Shown here one piece after another: positions 41,818-49,218 of a stretch of DNA of 64,000 nt. The stretch spans positions 1 to 64,000 of the forward strand of contig NZ_SBLC01000017.1 in the NCBI RefSeq assembly GCF_004054105.1, read 5' to 3'. A program made the translations under genes and the position numbers. The DNA comes from Falsigemmobacter intermedius. GTDB lineage: Bacteria; Pseudomonadota; Alphaproteobacteria; Rhodobacterales; Rhodobacteraceae. The number at the start of each line of letters is the position of its first letter. Position 1 is the first letter of the stretch. The notes under the pieces are model-generated. The model ran no database searches. It saw only the letters and a list, made by a program, of their open reading frames with translations, and had not been told where the DNA came from.

Positions 41818-42378
41818 TCAGCGACCGGCCATTTTGCGCAAGGTGCCGTCACGCCAGGCCAGATCATGCACAGCCACCATGGCGATATGACCAAGGATCA
41901 GGACCAGCATCAGCCAGCCCATCTCGCCGTGCCATTCGGCCACAGCCACGGCCCATTCCACCGGCGGCTCCTGGGCGGGGAAAATCTCAAAGCCGAAAGG
42001 CGCGAAGGCGCGTTGGTTGCCCCAGGCGCGGACCAGTGCGGTAAAGGGGATCAGCACCATCAGCGCGTAAAGCGCGACATGCCCCGCCCGCGCGGCGAGA
42101 CCCTGCAGCCCCTCACCATGCGCCGGACGATTGCCGCGGTTGATCAGCGCCCAGAGGACGCGCAGCACCACCAGGACAAAAATCACCAGGCCCACCGGCT
42201 GGTGGCTGCCCACAATGGCGCTGACGGTGGGGCTTTTCTCCATGGTGACCTTCACCACCATGCCAAAGAGCTGCCACAGGATCAAAGCCGCCAGCCCCCA
42301 GTGCAGAAGGCGGGTTACTTTTCCATAGCGCAGCGCGGTGTCGCGCATGGGCAGGGGGGCATCAGTGGCCTGGGTCAC
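41818..42378 (-). CDS. Cytochrome b561
   Basis: A 186-residue di-heme inner-membrane cytochrome of the bacterial b561 family that passes electrons between quinol and periplasmic acceptors. Heme-ligand histidines are candidates in TRLLHWGLAAL (helix 1), VGSHQPVGLVIF (helix 2), AGHVALYALM (helix 3) and LGHIAMVAVHDL (helix 4). The NQRAFAPFGFEIFP periplasmic loop is typical. It stands alone, divergent from the siderophore operon. A role in periplasmic ferric reduction is conceivable but only from position. Confidence 0.88.
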   Translation of the reverse strand: MTQATDAPLPMRDTALRYGKVTRLLHWGLAALILWQLFGMVVKVTMEKSPTVSAIVGSHQPVGLVIFVLVVLRVLWALINRGNRPAHGEGLQGLAARAGHVALYALMVLIPFTALVRAWGNQRAFAPFGFEIFPAQEPPVEWAVAVAEWHGEMGWLMLVLILGHIAMVAVHDLAWRDGTLRKMAGR

Positions 42379-42455
42379 GGGGGAGGCTCCTTCACTCAGT
42401 CTGTTTCAGTCGCCCCCTAGCAAATTCCGCCGCGTCGGAAAACCGCCCCGCGAAA

Positions 42456-42486
42456 AGTTGACAATTTTGCTACGGTTGCTTAACCG
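42456..42486 (+). promoter_or_regulatory. Candidate promoter/iron-control site of the siderophore synthetase operon
   Basis: TTGACA (42458-42463) is followed 17 bases later by TAACCG (42481-42486), a weak -10, about 36 bases upstream of the first gene. The decamer AGTTGACAAT (42456-42465) recurs at 49130-49139 upstream of the uptake half of the locus. Control by an iron-responsive regulator is inferred. Confidence 0.35.
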
Positions 42487-42522
42487 GGGCTCCAAGGTCA
42501 CGCCGCCGTTGAGAAAGTTTCC

Positions 42523-44154
42523 ATGTCCGATCCAGCCCAAAGCCTGCCCCGTCAGATCTGGCCTGAGGAATTTGCGGCCCGCTACCGCGCAGAAGGCTAT
42601 TGGAAGGGCGAAACCTTCGGCAGCTTCCTGCGCGCACGTGCCGCAGCCCATCCTGAGCGGCTGGCGGTCAGTGATGGTGTGAACCGCTGGAGCTATGCTG
42701 AGGTACTGGCGCGGTCAGAGGCGGCGGCGGGGGGCTATATGGCCCTGGGGCTGAAGCCGGGCGATCGGGTGCTGGTGCAGCTTCCGAATGTGGCGACCTT
42801 CCTTCCGGCGGTTTTCGGGCTGTTTCTGGCCGGGCTGATCCCGGTCTATGTGCTGCCCGCCCACCGCAGGACCGAGCTTGAGCATTTTGCCCGCCGCTCA
42901 GGCGCGAAGGCGGTTGTCACGCTCGATCAGTTCGATGGCTTTGCCTATCCCGCCATGGCGGCAGAGGTGCGCGATCTGGTGCCGGATCTGCAACATATCA
43001 TCGTCGCGGGTGAGGCCGGCGGGCATATCTCTTTCGACAGCTTCGGGCAAAAACCTGAGGCTTTCCCGGAGATCGATCCGTCCTCAGTGGCGTTTTTGCA
43101 GATTTCGGGCGGCTCGACGGGGTTGTCGAAGCTGATCCCGAGGACGCATGATGATTACATCTACAGCTTTGCCGCCTCCGGCCCGATCTGCGGGCTGAGC
43201 GAACACTCGGTCTATCTCTGCGCGCTGCCTGCGGCGCATAACTTCCCGATGTCTTCGCCGGGGATTTTCGGCACGCTTTATGCCGGTGGCCGGGTGGTCA
43301 TGGCCCCCAATCCGGCGGCAGAGACCTGTTTTAAGCTGATTGAGGCAGAGCGGGTCACGATCACCGGGCTCGTTCCTCCGCTGGCACTGCTGTGGATGGA
43401 GGCTGCCCCGAAGACCCGTCACGATATCTCCAGCCTTGAGGTGCTGCAGGTCGGCGGGGCGAAATTCGTGGCCGAAGCAGCGGCCCGCGTGCGCCCGGTT
43501 CTGGGCTGCACGCTCCAGCAGGTCTTTGGCATGGCTGAGGGCCTGGTGAATTACACCCGCCTTGAGGATCCCGAAGAGATCATCGTGCAGACCCAGGGGC
43601 GCCCGATCAGCCCCGCCGATGAGGTGCTGATCCTGGATGATGAGGGCAATCCTGTCGAGGACGGCACCCCCGGTCACCTGCTGACCCGTGGCCCCTATAC
43701 CATCCGCGCCTATCACAATGAGCCGGCCGCCAATGCCCGCAGCTTTACCCCGGACGGGTTTTACCGCACCGGCGATATCGTGAAGCGGCTGGAGGGCGGT
43801 TATCTCTCGGTCCAGGGTCGCGCAGGCGACCACATCAACCGCGCGGGCGAAAAGATCTCGGCCGAAGAGGTCGAGGAGCATCTTCTGGCCCATCCGGCGG
43901 TCTTTGACGCGGCTGTGGTCTCAATCCCGGATGAATTCCTGGGCGAGCGGATCTGCGCTTTCATCGTGCCGCGCGGCGAGAAGCCGAAGGGCGCTGAGGT
44001 CAAAGCCTTCATGCGCAAACGGGGTCTGGCTGAATTTAAAGTCCCCGATCAGGTCGTCTTTGTGCCCGAGTTTGAGACCACCGCCGTGGGCAAGGTCTCG
44101 CGCAAGGTGCTACGCGCGCGGCTGCGCGAAGAGTTTATGAAGAAGGAGGCCTGA
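42523..44154 (+). CDS. Aryl-acid AMP ligase, 2,3-dihydroxybenzoate type (EntE/DhbE-like)
   Basis: A 543-residue ANL-family enzyme that should adenylate an aryl acid and load it on the carrier protein encoded next. The P-loop SGGSTGLSKLIPRTH (195-209), GRPISPADEV, the TGD motif in YRTGDIVKR, GRAGDHINRAGEKISAEEVEE and the catalytic Lys in AVGKVSRKVL near the end are intact. The diagnostic pocket stretch HNFPMSSPG lies at 239-247. Asn240 and Ser245 correspond to the DhbE residues that read the 2- and 3-hydroxyl groups; salicylate enzymes carry Cys at the Ser position. It is the first gene of a three-gene operon and is followed by the carrier gene after 2 bases. No genes for making dihydroxybenzoate are nearby. 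Confidence 0.92.
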   Translation: MSDPAQSLPRQIWPEEFAARYRAEGYWKGETFGSFLRARAAAHPERLAVSDGVNRWSYAEVLARSEAAAGGYMALGLKPGDRVLVQLPNVATFLPAVFGLFLAGLIPVYVLPAHRRTELEHFARRSGAKAVVTLDQFDGFAYPAMAAEVRDLVPDLQHIIVAGEAGGHISFDSFGQKPEAFPEIDPSSVAFLQISGGSTGLSKLIPRTHDDYIYSFAASGPICGLSEHSVYLCALPAAHNFPMSSPGIFGTLYAGGRVVMAPNPAAETCFKLIEAERVTITGLVPPLALLWMEAAPKTRHDISSLEVLQVGGAKFVAEAAARVRPVLGCTLQQVFGMAEGLVNYTRLEDPEEIIVQTQGRPISPADEVLILDDEGNPVEDGTPGHLLTRGPYTIRAYHNEPAANARSFTPDGFYRTGDIVKRLEGGYLSVQGRAGDHINRAGEKISAEEVEEHLLAHPAVFDAAVVSIPDEFLGERICAFIVPRGEKPKGAEVKAFMRKRGLAEFKVPDQVVFVPEFETTAVGKVSRKVLRARLREEFMKKEA

Positions 44155-44156
44155 GA

Positions 44157-44393
44157 ATGGCACTCACGCTTGAGCAGATGCGCGCCGATATCGCGCGGAT
44201 GATCCACCTCGATCCTGATGAGATCGGCGATGACGACAGCCTGCCGGATCTGGGTCTCGACAGCCTGCGGCTGATGCGGCTTGCGGTGATCTGGGAAGAA
44301 GCCGGGCTGCGCGCTGATTTTTCGATGTTTGCCGAAAGCACCACTCTGGGTGAGTGGTGGGCGGAAATCGAAGCACGGGGCCTTGTGAACTGA
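44157..44393 (+). CDS. Stand-alone aryl carrier protein
   Basis: A 78-residue phosphopantetheine carrier. The attachment site is Ser36 in DLGLDSLRLMRL. In EntB and VibB the aryl carrier is fused to an isochorismatase domain; here only the carrier half exists, so the dihydroxybenzoate-making function is absent. It lies 2 bases after the aryl-AMP ligase and 1 base before the synthetase, and should hand the aryl group to the condensation domain. It needs a phosphopantetheinyl transferase from elsewhere. Confidence 0.9.
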   Translation: MALTLEQMRADIARMIHLDPDEIGDDDSLPDLGLDSLRLMRLAVIWEEAGLRADFSMFAESTTLGEWWAEIEARGLVN

Positions 44394-44394
44394 A

Positions 44395-47300
44395 ATGACC
44401 ACGACGGACGGCCCGGGCGCTGCAGCTTTTCCACTGACCGAAGCACAGGAAGGTCTGTGGTATTTTCAGGCGCTTGATGCGGAGAACCCGATTTTAAACA
44501 CCGGGCAGTATCTGGAATTCAAAGGCCGTCCCGATCTGAACGCATTGCGCGAGGCCATGTCGCGCATGATCGCCGAAACGGAAGCCCTGCGGCTGCGCTT
44601 TGGCCGGGGTCCGCAGGGACCGGTGCAATGGCTCTCAGACAGCGCGCCGGTGATGACGGAAGCCGATCTGACGCAAAGCCCCGACCCGGAGGGTGAGGCA
44701 CTGCGGTTGATGCGGGCCGATACGGCGCGGGCGCTGGATCTCTCGCGCGATCAGATTGCCGCTTTCACGCTTTATCATCTGAGCGCAGAGCGGTTCTTCC
44801 TTTATCAGCGCATCCATCACCTGGGCATTGACGGCTACGGCTTTGTGCTGCTGACCAACCGGATTGCGGAGCATTATAACCATCTGACCGCCGGCGGTCC
44901 CGAGCCGCTGCCCTTCCGCCCGATTGAGATCGCCTCACTTGAGGATCAGGCCTATCGGACCTCACCAAAGCGCAGCGAAGATGCCGCCTGGTGGCGGGCT
45001 GCCATGGAGGGGCTGCCTGAGGTTCAGGGACCCTCCCCCGGCCGCGCTGTCTCGGGCAGTCAGTTTCTGCGTCATTCGGTCTGGATGCCGCAGGATCTGC
45101 TGGCGGCTTTGTCGCAGTTCTCGGATGCCCATGATCTGAACTGGACCGATGTGCTGACCGGCCTCAGCGGGGCCTATCTCGCCCGCTGGACCGGGGGGGA
45201 AGTGGTTGCGGGCCTGCCCTTCATGGCGCGGATGGGGCGCAAAGTGGCGCGTCTGCCCTCTATGGTGATGAATGTGCTGCCGCAGCGCATCCGCCCGGAT
45301 GAGGCGGCGCCGCTTTCAGACTGGCTGCGCGGCTTTACCCGCGAGATGCGCGAGGCCCGCAAACACGGGCTCTACCGCTCCGAGCAGCTGCGCCGGGATC
45401 TGGGTCTCGTCGGCGGGGCGCGGCGGCTTTACGGGCCTTTGATTAATATCCAACCCTTCGATCGCCCGCCGGTTTTTTCCGGTGTGGATGTGGCGCTGCA
45501 TATCCTGGGCGCGGGCGCGGTGGATGATCTGACGCTGACCTTCCGGGGTGATCCCGAGGCAGGCATGCTCTTTGAGGTGGATGCCAACCCGGGCCTCTAT
45601 GATGCGGCGGCAATCGCGGGCCATTCGGCGCGGCTGATCGCCTTTATCCGCGCGGCGCTGGACGCCGGGCGGCTCGCACCGGTGCCGACCGCCTCACCCG
45701 AAGAGGTGGCGCTGATCGATGCGCGCAACGCAGCTACCCGACATCCGATCCCTGAGACCACGCTGATCGCGCTGATCGAAGCGCAGATGGTGGCCACCCC
45801 CGACGCTCCGGCGCTGTCTTTCCGGGGTGAGGTGCTGAGCTACGCCGAGCTCGACGCCCGTTCGGCGGCTTTGGCGGCTCAACTGCAGTCTTTGGGTGCG
45901 AAACCCGGCGCAATCGTGGCCGTGGCGCTGGACCGCTCGCTGGAGTTGTCGATTGCGCTTCTGGCCATTCAACGCGCAGGCGCGGCCTATCTGCCGCTTG
46001 ATCCCGACCACCCGGCTGACCGCATTGCCACCATCCTGCGCCGTGCCGCGCCGGTGGTGGTGATCTCTTCTGCCGGGCTGACGGGGCTTTTCGGGGCCGA
46101 TGTGCCGCTTTTGCTGACCGATGATTTCGCCACGACGGGCACGCCCGCTCCCTCAGGGGCGACCCCGGATGATATGGCCTATATCATCTTCACCTCCGGC
46201 TCGACCGGGGAGCCGAAGGGCGTGGTGATTGAGCATCGCGCCATCGTTAACCGCCTGCTCTGGATGCGCGATTTCTACGGCTTCCACCCGGGCGACCGCA
46301 TTTTGCAAAAGACGCCTGCGACCTTTGATGTCTCGGTCTGGGAGCTGTTTTTGCCCTATCTGACCGGGGCGACCCTGGTCATGGCGGAACCTGGTGTGCA
46401 CCGCGATCCGGTGGCACTGGCGCGGGTGATCCGTGACGAAGCCATCACCACGCTGCATTTCGTGCCGTCGATGCTCTCGGCCTTCCTGGCCGCTCCGGCA
46501 AGCCAGGGGCTTGAGATTGCGCGCACCTTCTGCTCGGGCGAAGAGCTGACGGCCGATCACCGCGACCGCTTCCACGCCCGCATCAAAGGCGAGCTGCACA
46601 ACCTTTACGGCCCGACAGAGGCGGCGGTGGATGTCAGCTACTGGCCCGCAACGCCCGAGGACCGCTCAAACCCGCTGCCGATCGGCTTTCCGGTCTGGAA
46701 CACCCGGCTTGAGGTGCTGGATGATCTGATGCGGCCCCTGCCGCCGGGTCTGCCGGGGCATCTTTATCTGGGCGGCGTGCAGCTGGCTCGGGGCTATCTG
46801 GGCCGCCCCGACCTGACGGCAGAGCGCTTCATCGCGGACCCGCGACAGCCCGGTGCGCGGCTTTATCAGGCAGGCGACCTGGCGCGGCTGCGCGAGGATG
46901 GGGCAGTGGTCTATCTGGGCCGCTCGGATCACCAGGTAAAAATCCGTGGCCTGCGCATTGAACTCGGTGAGATCGAATCCGCGATCATGGCCACGGGCCT
47001 GGCCCGTGAAGCGGTGGTCATCGCCCGCGAGGATCGCGCCGGTGAAAAGCGCCTCGTGAGCTATGTGGTGCCGGTCGGCACCCATCAGCCCGGGGCCATT
47101 GCAGCGGCGATCGCAAAATCCCTGCCCGCCTATATGCTGCCCTCAGCCGAAGTGCCGCTGGCGGCGCTGCCGGTGACCTCAAACGGCAAGCTGGACCGTA
47201 AGGCCCTGCCTGCGCCGGAATTCTCCGCAAGCGGCCGTCCGGCTTCAACTCCGACCGAGGTGATGCTGGCGGGCCTTTACGCCGAGATCCTGCATCTGCC

Positions 47301-48261
47301 CGCGCCGCCGCCCGCCGAGGCTGATTTCTTCGCCCTTGGCGGTGACAGCCTCTCTGCGGTGACCCTGGCTTTGCGGATTGAGCAAAGCACCGGCCGCGAT
47401 CCCGGGATCGGTGCGATTTTCGAGCAGCCGGTGCTGGCGGGTCTGGCCCGCATCATCGGCGGTGAGGCGGAAAGCGAAAACGGGCTTGGCACCCTTCTGC
47501 TGCTGGCCGAGGGCGATGCCACAGCGGCGCCCCTGGTGCTTTTGCATCCGGCGGGGGGGCTTGGCTGGGGCTACCGCAGTCTCGCGCGGGCCATCGCGCC
47601 GCAGCGGCGGGTCTATGCTCTACAGCACCCCTGCCTTGATCTCTCAGAGAGGCTGCCGCTGAGCCTTGGCGATCTGGCGGGCCGCTATCTGCGGGTGCTG
47701 GAGGCGGCGGGTCTGACCGGGCAGCTCCATCTGGCGGGCTGGTCGGTGGGCGGTCTGATCGCTCAGGAAATGGCGGTTCAGGCGGGCGGGCGCATTGGCA
47801 TGGTGGCGCTGCTCGACAGCTATCCGGCGGATGTCTGGCGCGAAGAGCCTGACCCCGATCCCGTGGCGGCGCTGCGCGCGCTGCTGGCGATTGCGGGGCA
47901 TGATCCTGACGGGCACCAGGACCTCGACACCCGCGCCAAAGTCGTGGCCTTCCTGCGCGAAGGCGACAGCGCGCTTGGGGCTCTGCCCGAAGAGGTGCTG
48001 GACGCCGTGGTGCGGTTGGTGACGGATACCAACCGCCTTGTGCGCAGCCAGTATCACCGTGCCATGGCGGGGGATCTTCTGCATATCCGCGCCGGGCGCG
48101 ATCATGCGGGTCGCAATCTGACGGCGGATCTGTGGCAGCCCTTCGCGGGGCGGGTCATCGCCGAAGAGGTGCCTTTCGTGCATGCGCAGATGATCTCTCC
48201 CGAAGCGGTGGTTGAGATCGCGCCGCTGCTGGCTGCGGGTATGGCGGGGAAGGGGGCCTGA
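44395..48261 (+). CDS. Nonribosomal peptide synthetase, C-A(Ser)-T-TE, EntF type
   Basis: A 1288-residue single-module synthetase. The condensation domain (about 10-430) has HHLGIDG at 141-147. The adenylation domain (about 450-950) has IIFTSGSTGEPKG, FDVSVWEL, HNLYGPTEAAVD and LYQAGDLARL. Reading the specificity residues from FDVSVW, TLHFVPSM, TFCSGEE and LYGPTEAAVD gives D-V-W-H-F-S-L-V-D, the EntF serine code. The carrier Ser985 is in LGGDSL. The thioesterase (about 1035-1288) has Ser1117 in GWSVGG, Asp1141 in LLDSY and His1263 in FVHAQ, a complete triad. The expected product is an aryl-Ser oligomer or macrolactone such as an enterobactin-like trimer. No MbtH-type gene is adjacent. Domain borders are estimates. 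Confidence 0.95.
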   Translation: MTTTDGPGAAAFPLTEAQEGLWYFQALDAENPILNTGQYLEFKGRPDLNALREAMSRMIAETEALRLRFGRGPQGPVQWLSDSAPVMTEADLTQSPDPEGEALRLMRADTARALDLSRDQIAAFTLYHLSAERFFLYQRIHHLGIDGYGFVLLTNRIAEHYNHLTAGGPEPLPFRPIEIASLEDQAYRTSPKRSEDAAWWRAAMEGLPEVQGPSPGRAVSGSQFLRHSVWMPQDLLAALSQFSDAHDLNWTDVLTGLSGAYLARWTGGEVVAGLPFMARMGRKVARLPSMVMNVLPQRIRPDEAAPLSDWLRGFTREMREARKHGLYRSEQLRRDLGLVGGARRLYGPLINIQPFDRPPVFSGVDVALHILGAGAVDDLTLTFRGDPEAGMLFEVDANPGLYDAAAIAGHSARLIAFIRAALDAGRLAPVPTASPEEVALIDARNAATRHPIPETTLIALIEAQMVATPDAPALSFRGEVLSYAELDARSAALAAQLQSLGAKPGAIVAVALDRSLELSIALLAIQRAGAAYLPLDPDHPADRIATILRRAAPVVVISSAGLTGLFGADVPLLLTDDFATTGTPAPSGATPDDMAYIIFTSGSTGEPKGVVIEHRAIVNRLLWMRDFYGFHPGDRILQKTPATFDVSVWELFLPYLTGATLVMAEPGVHRDPVALARVIRDEAITTLHFVPSMLSAFLAAPASQGLEIARTFCSGEELTADHRDRFHARIKGELHNLYGPTEAAVDVSYWPATPEDRSNPLPIGFPVWNTRLEVLDDLMRPLPPGLPGHLYLGGVQLARGYLGRPDLTAERFIADPRQPGARLYQAGDLARLREDGAVVYLGRSDHQVKIRGLRIELGEIESAIMATGLAREAVVIAREDRAGEKRLVSYVVPVGTHQPGAIAAAIAKSLPAYMLPSAEVPLAALPVTSNGKLDRKALPAPEFSASGRPASTPTEVMLAGLYAEILHLPAPPPAEADFFALGGDSLSAVTLALRIEQSTGRDPGIGAIFEQPVLAGLARIIGGEAESENGLGTLLLLAEGDATAAPLVLLHPAGGLGWGYRSLARAIAPQRRVYALQHPCLDLSERLPLSLGDLAGRYLRVLEAAGLTGQLHLAGWSVGGLIAQEMAVQAGGRIGMVALLDSYPADVWREEPDPDPVAALRALLAIAGHDPDGHQDLDTRAKVVAFLREGDSALGALPEEVLDAVVRLVTDTNRLVRSQYHRAMAGDLLHIRAGRDHAGRNLTADLWQPFAGRVIAEEVPFVHAQMISPEAVVEIAPLLAAGMAGKGA

Positions 48262-48270
48262 GCCCCCTTT
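48250..48270 (+). terminator. Hairpin over the synthetase stop codon
   Basis: AAGGGGGC (48250-48257) and GCCCCCTT (48262-48269) pair around a 4-base loop that contains the TGA stop, and T residues follow. It may end the operon and also serve the convergent esterase gene, which stops at 48278. Confidence 0.55.
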
Positions 48271-48277
48271 CTGCCGC

Positions 48278-49114
48278 TCAGCGGGCTGCGAACGGCAGTG
48301 CCAGAGGATAAGATCCGGCAAGGGTTTGAATATGCACGTGATCTTTCAGCACATGCAGATCGACCTGCAGCCCCGGATGGGCGGTGATCAGCTCGACAAA
48401 GCTCAGCGTTGCCGGGGCCGGACCCTCCGGCGGCGGCCCGTCTGAGCCTGAGCGCTTCTCTTTATCGCCAAGCGCAAGCAGCACCTCCGGCCGGGGGTCC
48501 GGCACCCGTGCCTCAGCCGCGATGCGCCGGATCAGTGCCTCATCCCACCAGATCGAGGGGCTGATCGGCGCGAAACGCGCAAAGCTCTCAGGATGGGCGA
48601 GGAGCGCATAAAGCACAAAGAGCCCGCCGAAGCTGTGCCCCCAGAGCGTGCGGCGCCCCCCGTCCACCGGCAGCCCGGTCTCCGCGGCTTCGCGGATCTC
48701 ATGGGTCAACAGATGGTGAAAGATCTCAGCGCCCCCAGCCAGACGCCCCTCATGGACGTGATCGGGCCGCAGCCCGGCCCCGGGTGTCAGGGGCGCGGTG
48801 AAGTCTTTGGTGCGCAACTCCCGCGCGAACTGCCGGTCGGTGTCATAGCCAACGGCGGCGATGATCAGCCCCGGAACCTGCGACAGATGGTCCGCCGTCA
48901 GGTAATCAAAAGCGGCATTCCCGTCGAGCATATAGAGGATCGGCCAGCCGCCTTCCGGAGCAGCCCCTTTGGGCACCGCCAGAAAAATTCGATAGCCCGG
49001 ACCGGCAGATAGGGTCTTCTGCGTCAGATCGTGGCTGGCGCATCCGGTCTCAAACAGACGCAGTTCAGCCGGACGGCGGGCGTGATCGGGGCCAACCTTT
49101 CCTGTCGCGGGCAT
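48278..49114 (-). CDS. Siderophore-esterase-like alpha/beta hydrolase (IroE/Fes family)
   Basis: A 278-residue esterase of the putative-esterase (esterase D/IroE) family. YRIFLAVPKG, the oxyanion-side YMLDGNAAFDYL, the nucleophile in LWGHSFGGLFVLYAL (about residue 138) and a C-terminal His in LKDHVHIQTL are visible. IroE and Fes hydrolyse the trilactone of catecholate siderophores to release iron or linearise them. The protein has no obvious signal peptide, so a cytosolic Fes-like role is likelier. The frame opens at 49138; the ATG at 49114 is the likelier start. It is divergent from the uptake genes and sits between them and the synthetase. Confidence 0.82.
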   Translation of the reverse strand: MPATGKVGPDHARRPAELRLFETGCASHDLTQKTLSAGPGYRIFLAVPKGAAPEGGWPILYMLDGNAAFDYLTADHLSQVPGLIIAAVGYDTDRQFARELRTKDFTAPLTPGAGLRPDHVHEGRLAGGAEIFHHLLTHEIREAAETGLPVDGGRRTLWGHSFGGLFVLYALLAHPESFARFAPISPSIWWDEALIRRIAAEARVPDPRPEVLLALGDKEKRSGSDGPPPEGPAPATLSFVELITAHPGLQVDLHVLKDHVHIQTLAGSYPLALPFAAR

Positions 49115-49129
49115 CAGGCAGTTCCTTAT

Positions 49130-49157
49130 AGTTGACAATCCCGATCAGGATTATACT
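49130..49157. promoter_or_regulatory. Candidate iron-control site/promoter between esterase and uptake genes
   Basis: AGTTGACAAT (49130-49139) repeats the decamer found upstream of the synthetase operon. Within it TGA-N9-TCA (49133-49147) fits the general form of the RirA IRO-box half-sites. TATACT at 49152-49157 could be a -10 element, but it is only 14 bases from TTGACA, so the exact promoter is unclear. It lies in the divergent gap and may control both directions. Confidence 0.4.
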
Positions 49158-49218
49158 GATGCGGCAGGATCTGCCAGCCCGGACCTCGGGCGCGGCATCA
49201 GATGTGGAGCCAGTTTTG

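Noticed and set aside
42523-44154. Salicylate-AMP ligase
   Set aside because: The pocket has Ser at the position where salicylate enzymes carry Cys, so dihydroxybenzoate is the better prediction.
49132-49218. TTG or ATG (49159) start extending the YncE-like protein
   Set aside because: The extra residues precede a clear signal peptide and overlap the promoter-like TTGACA/TATACT elements.
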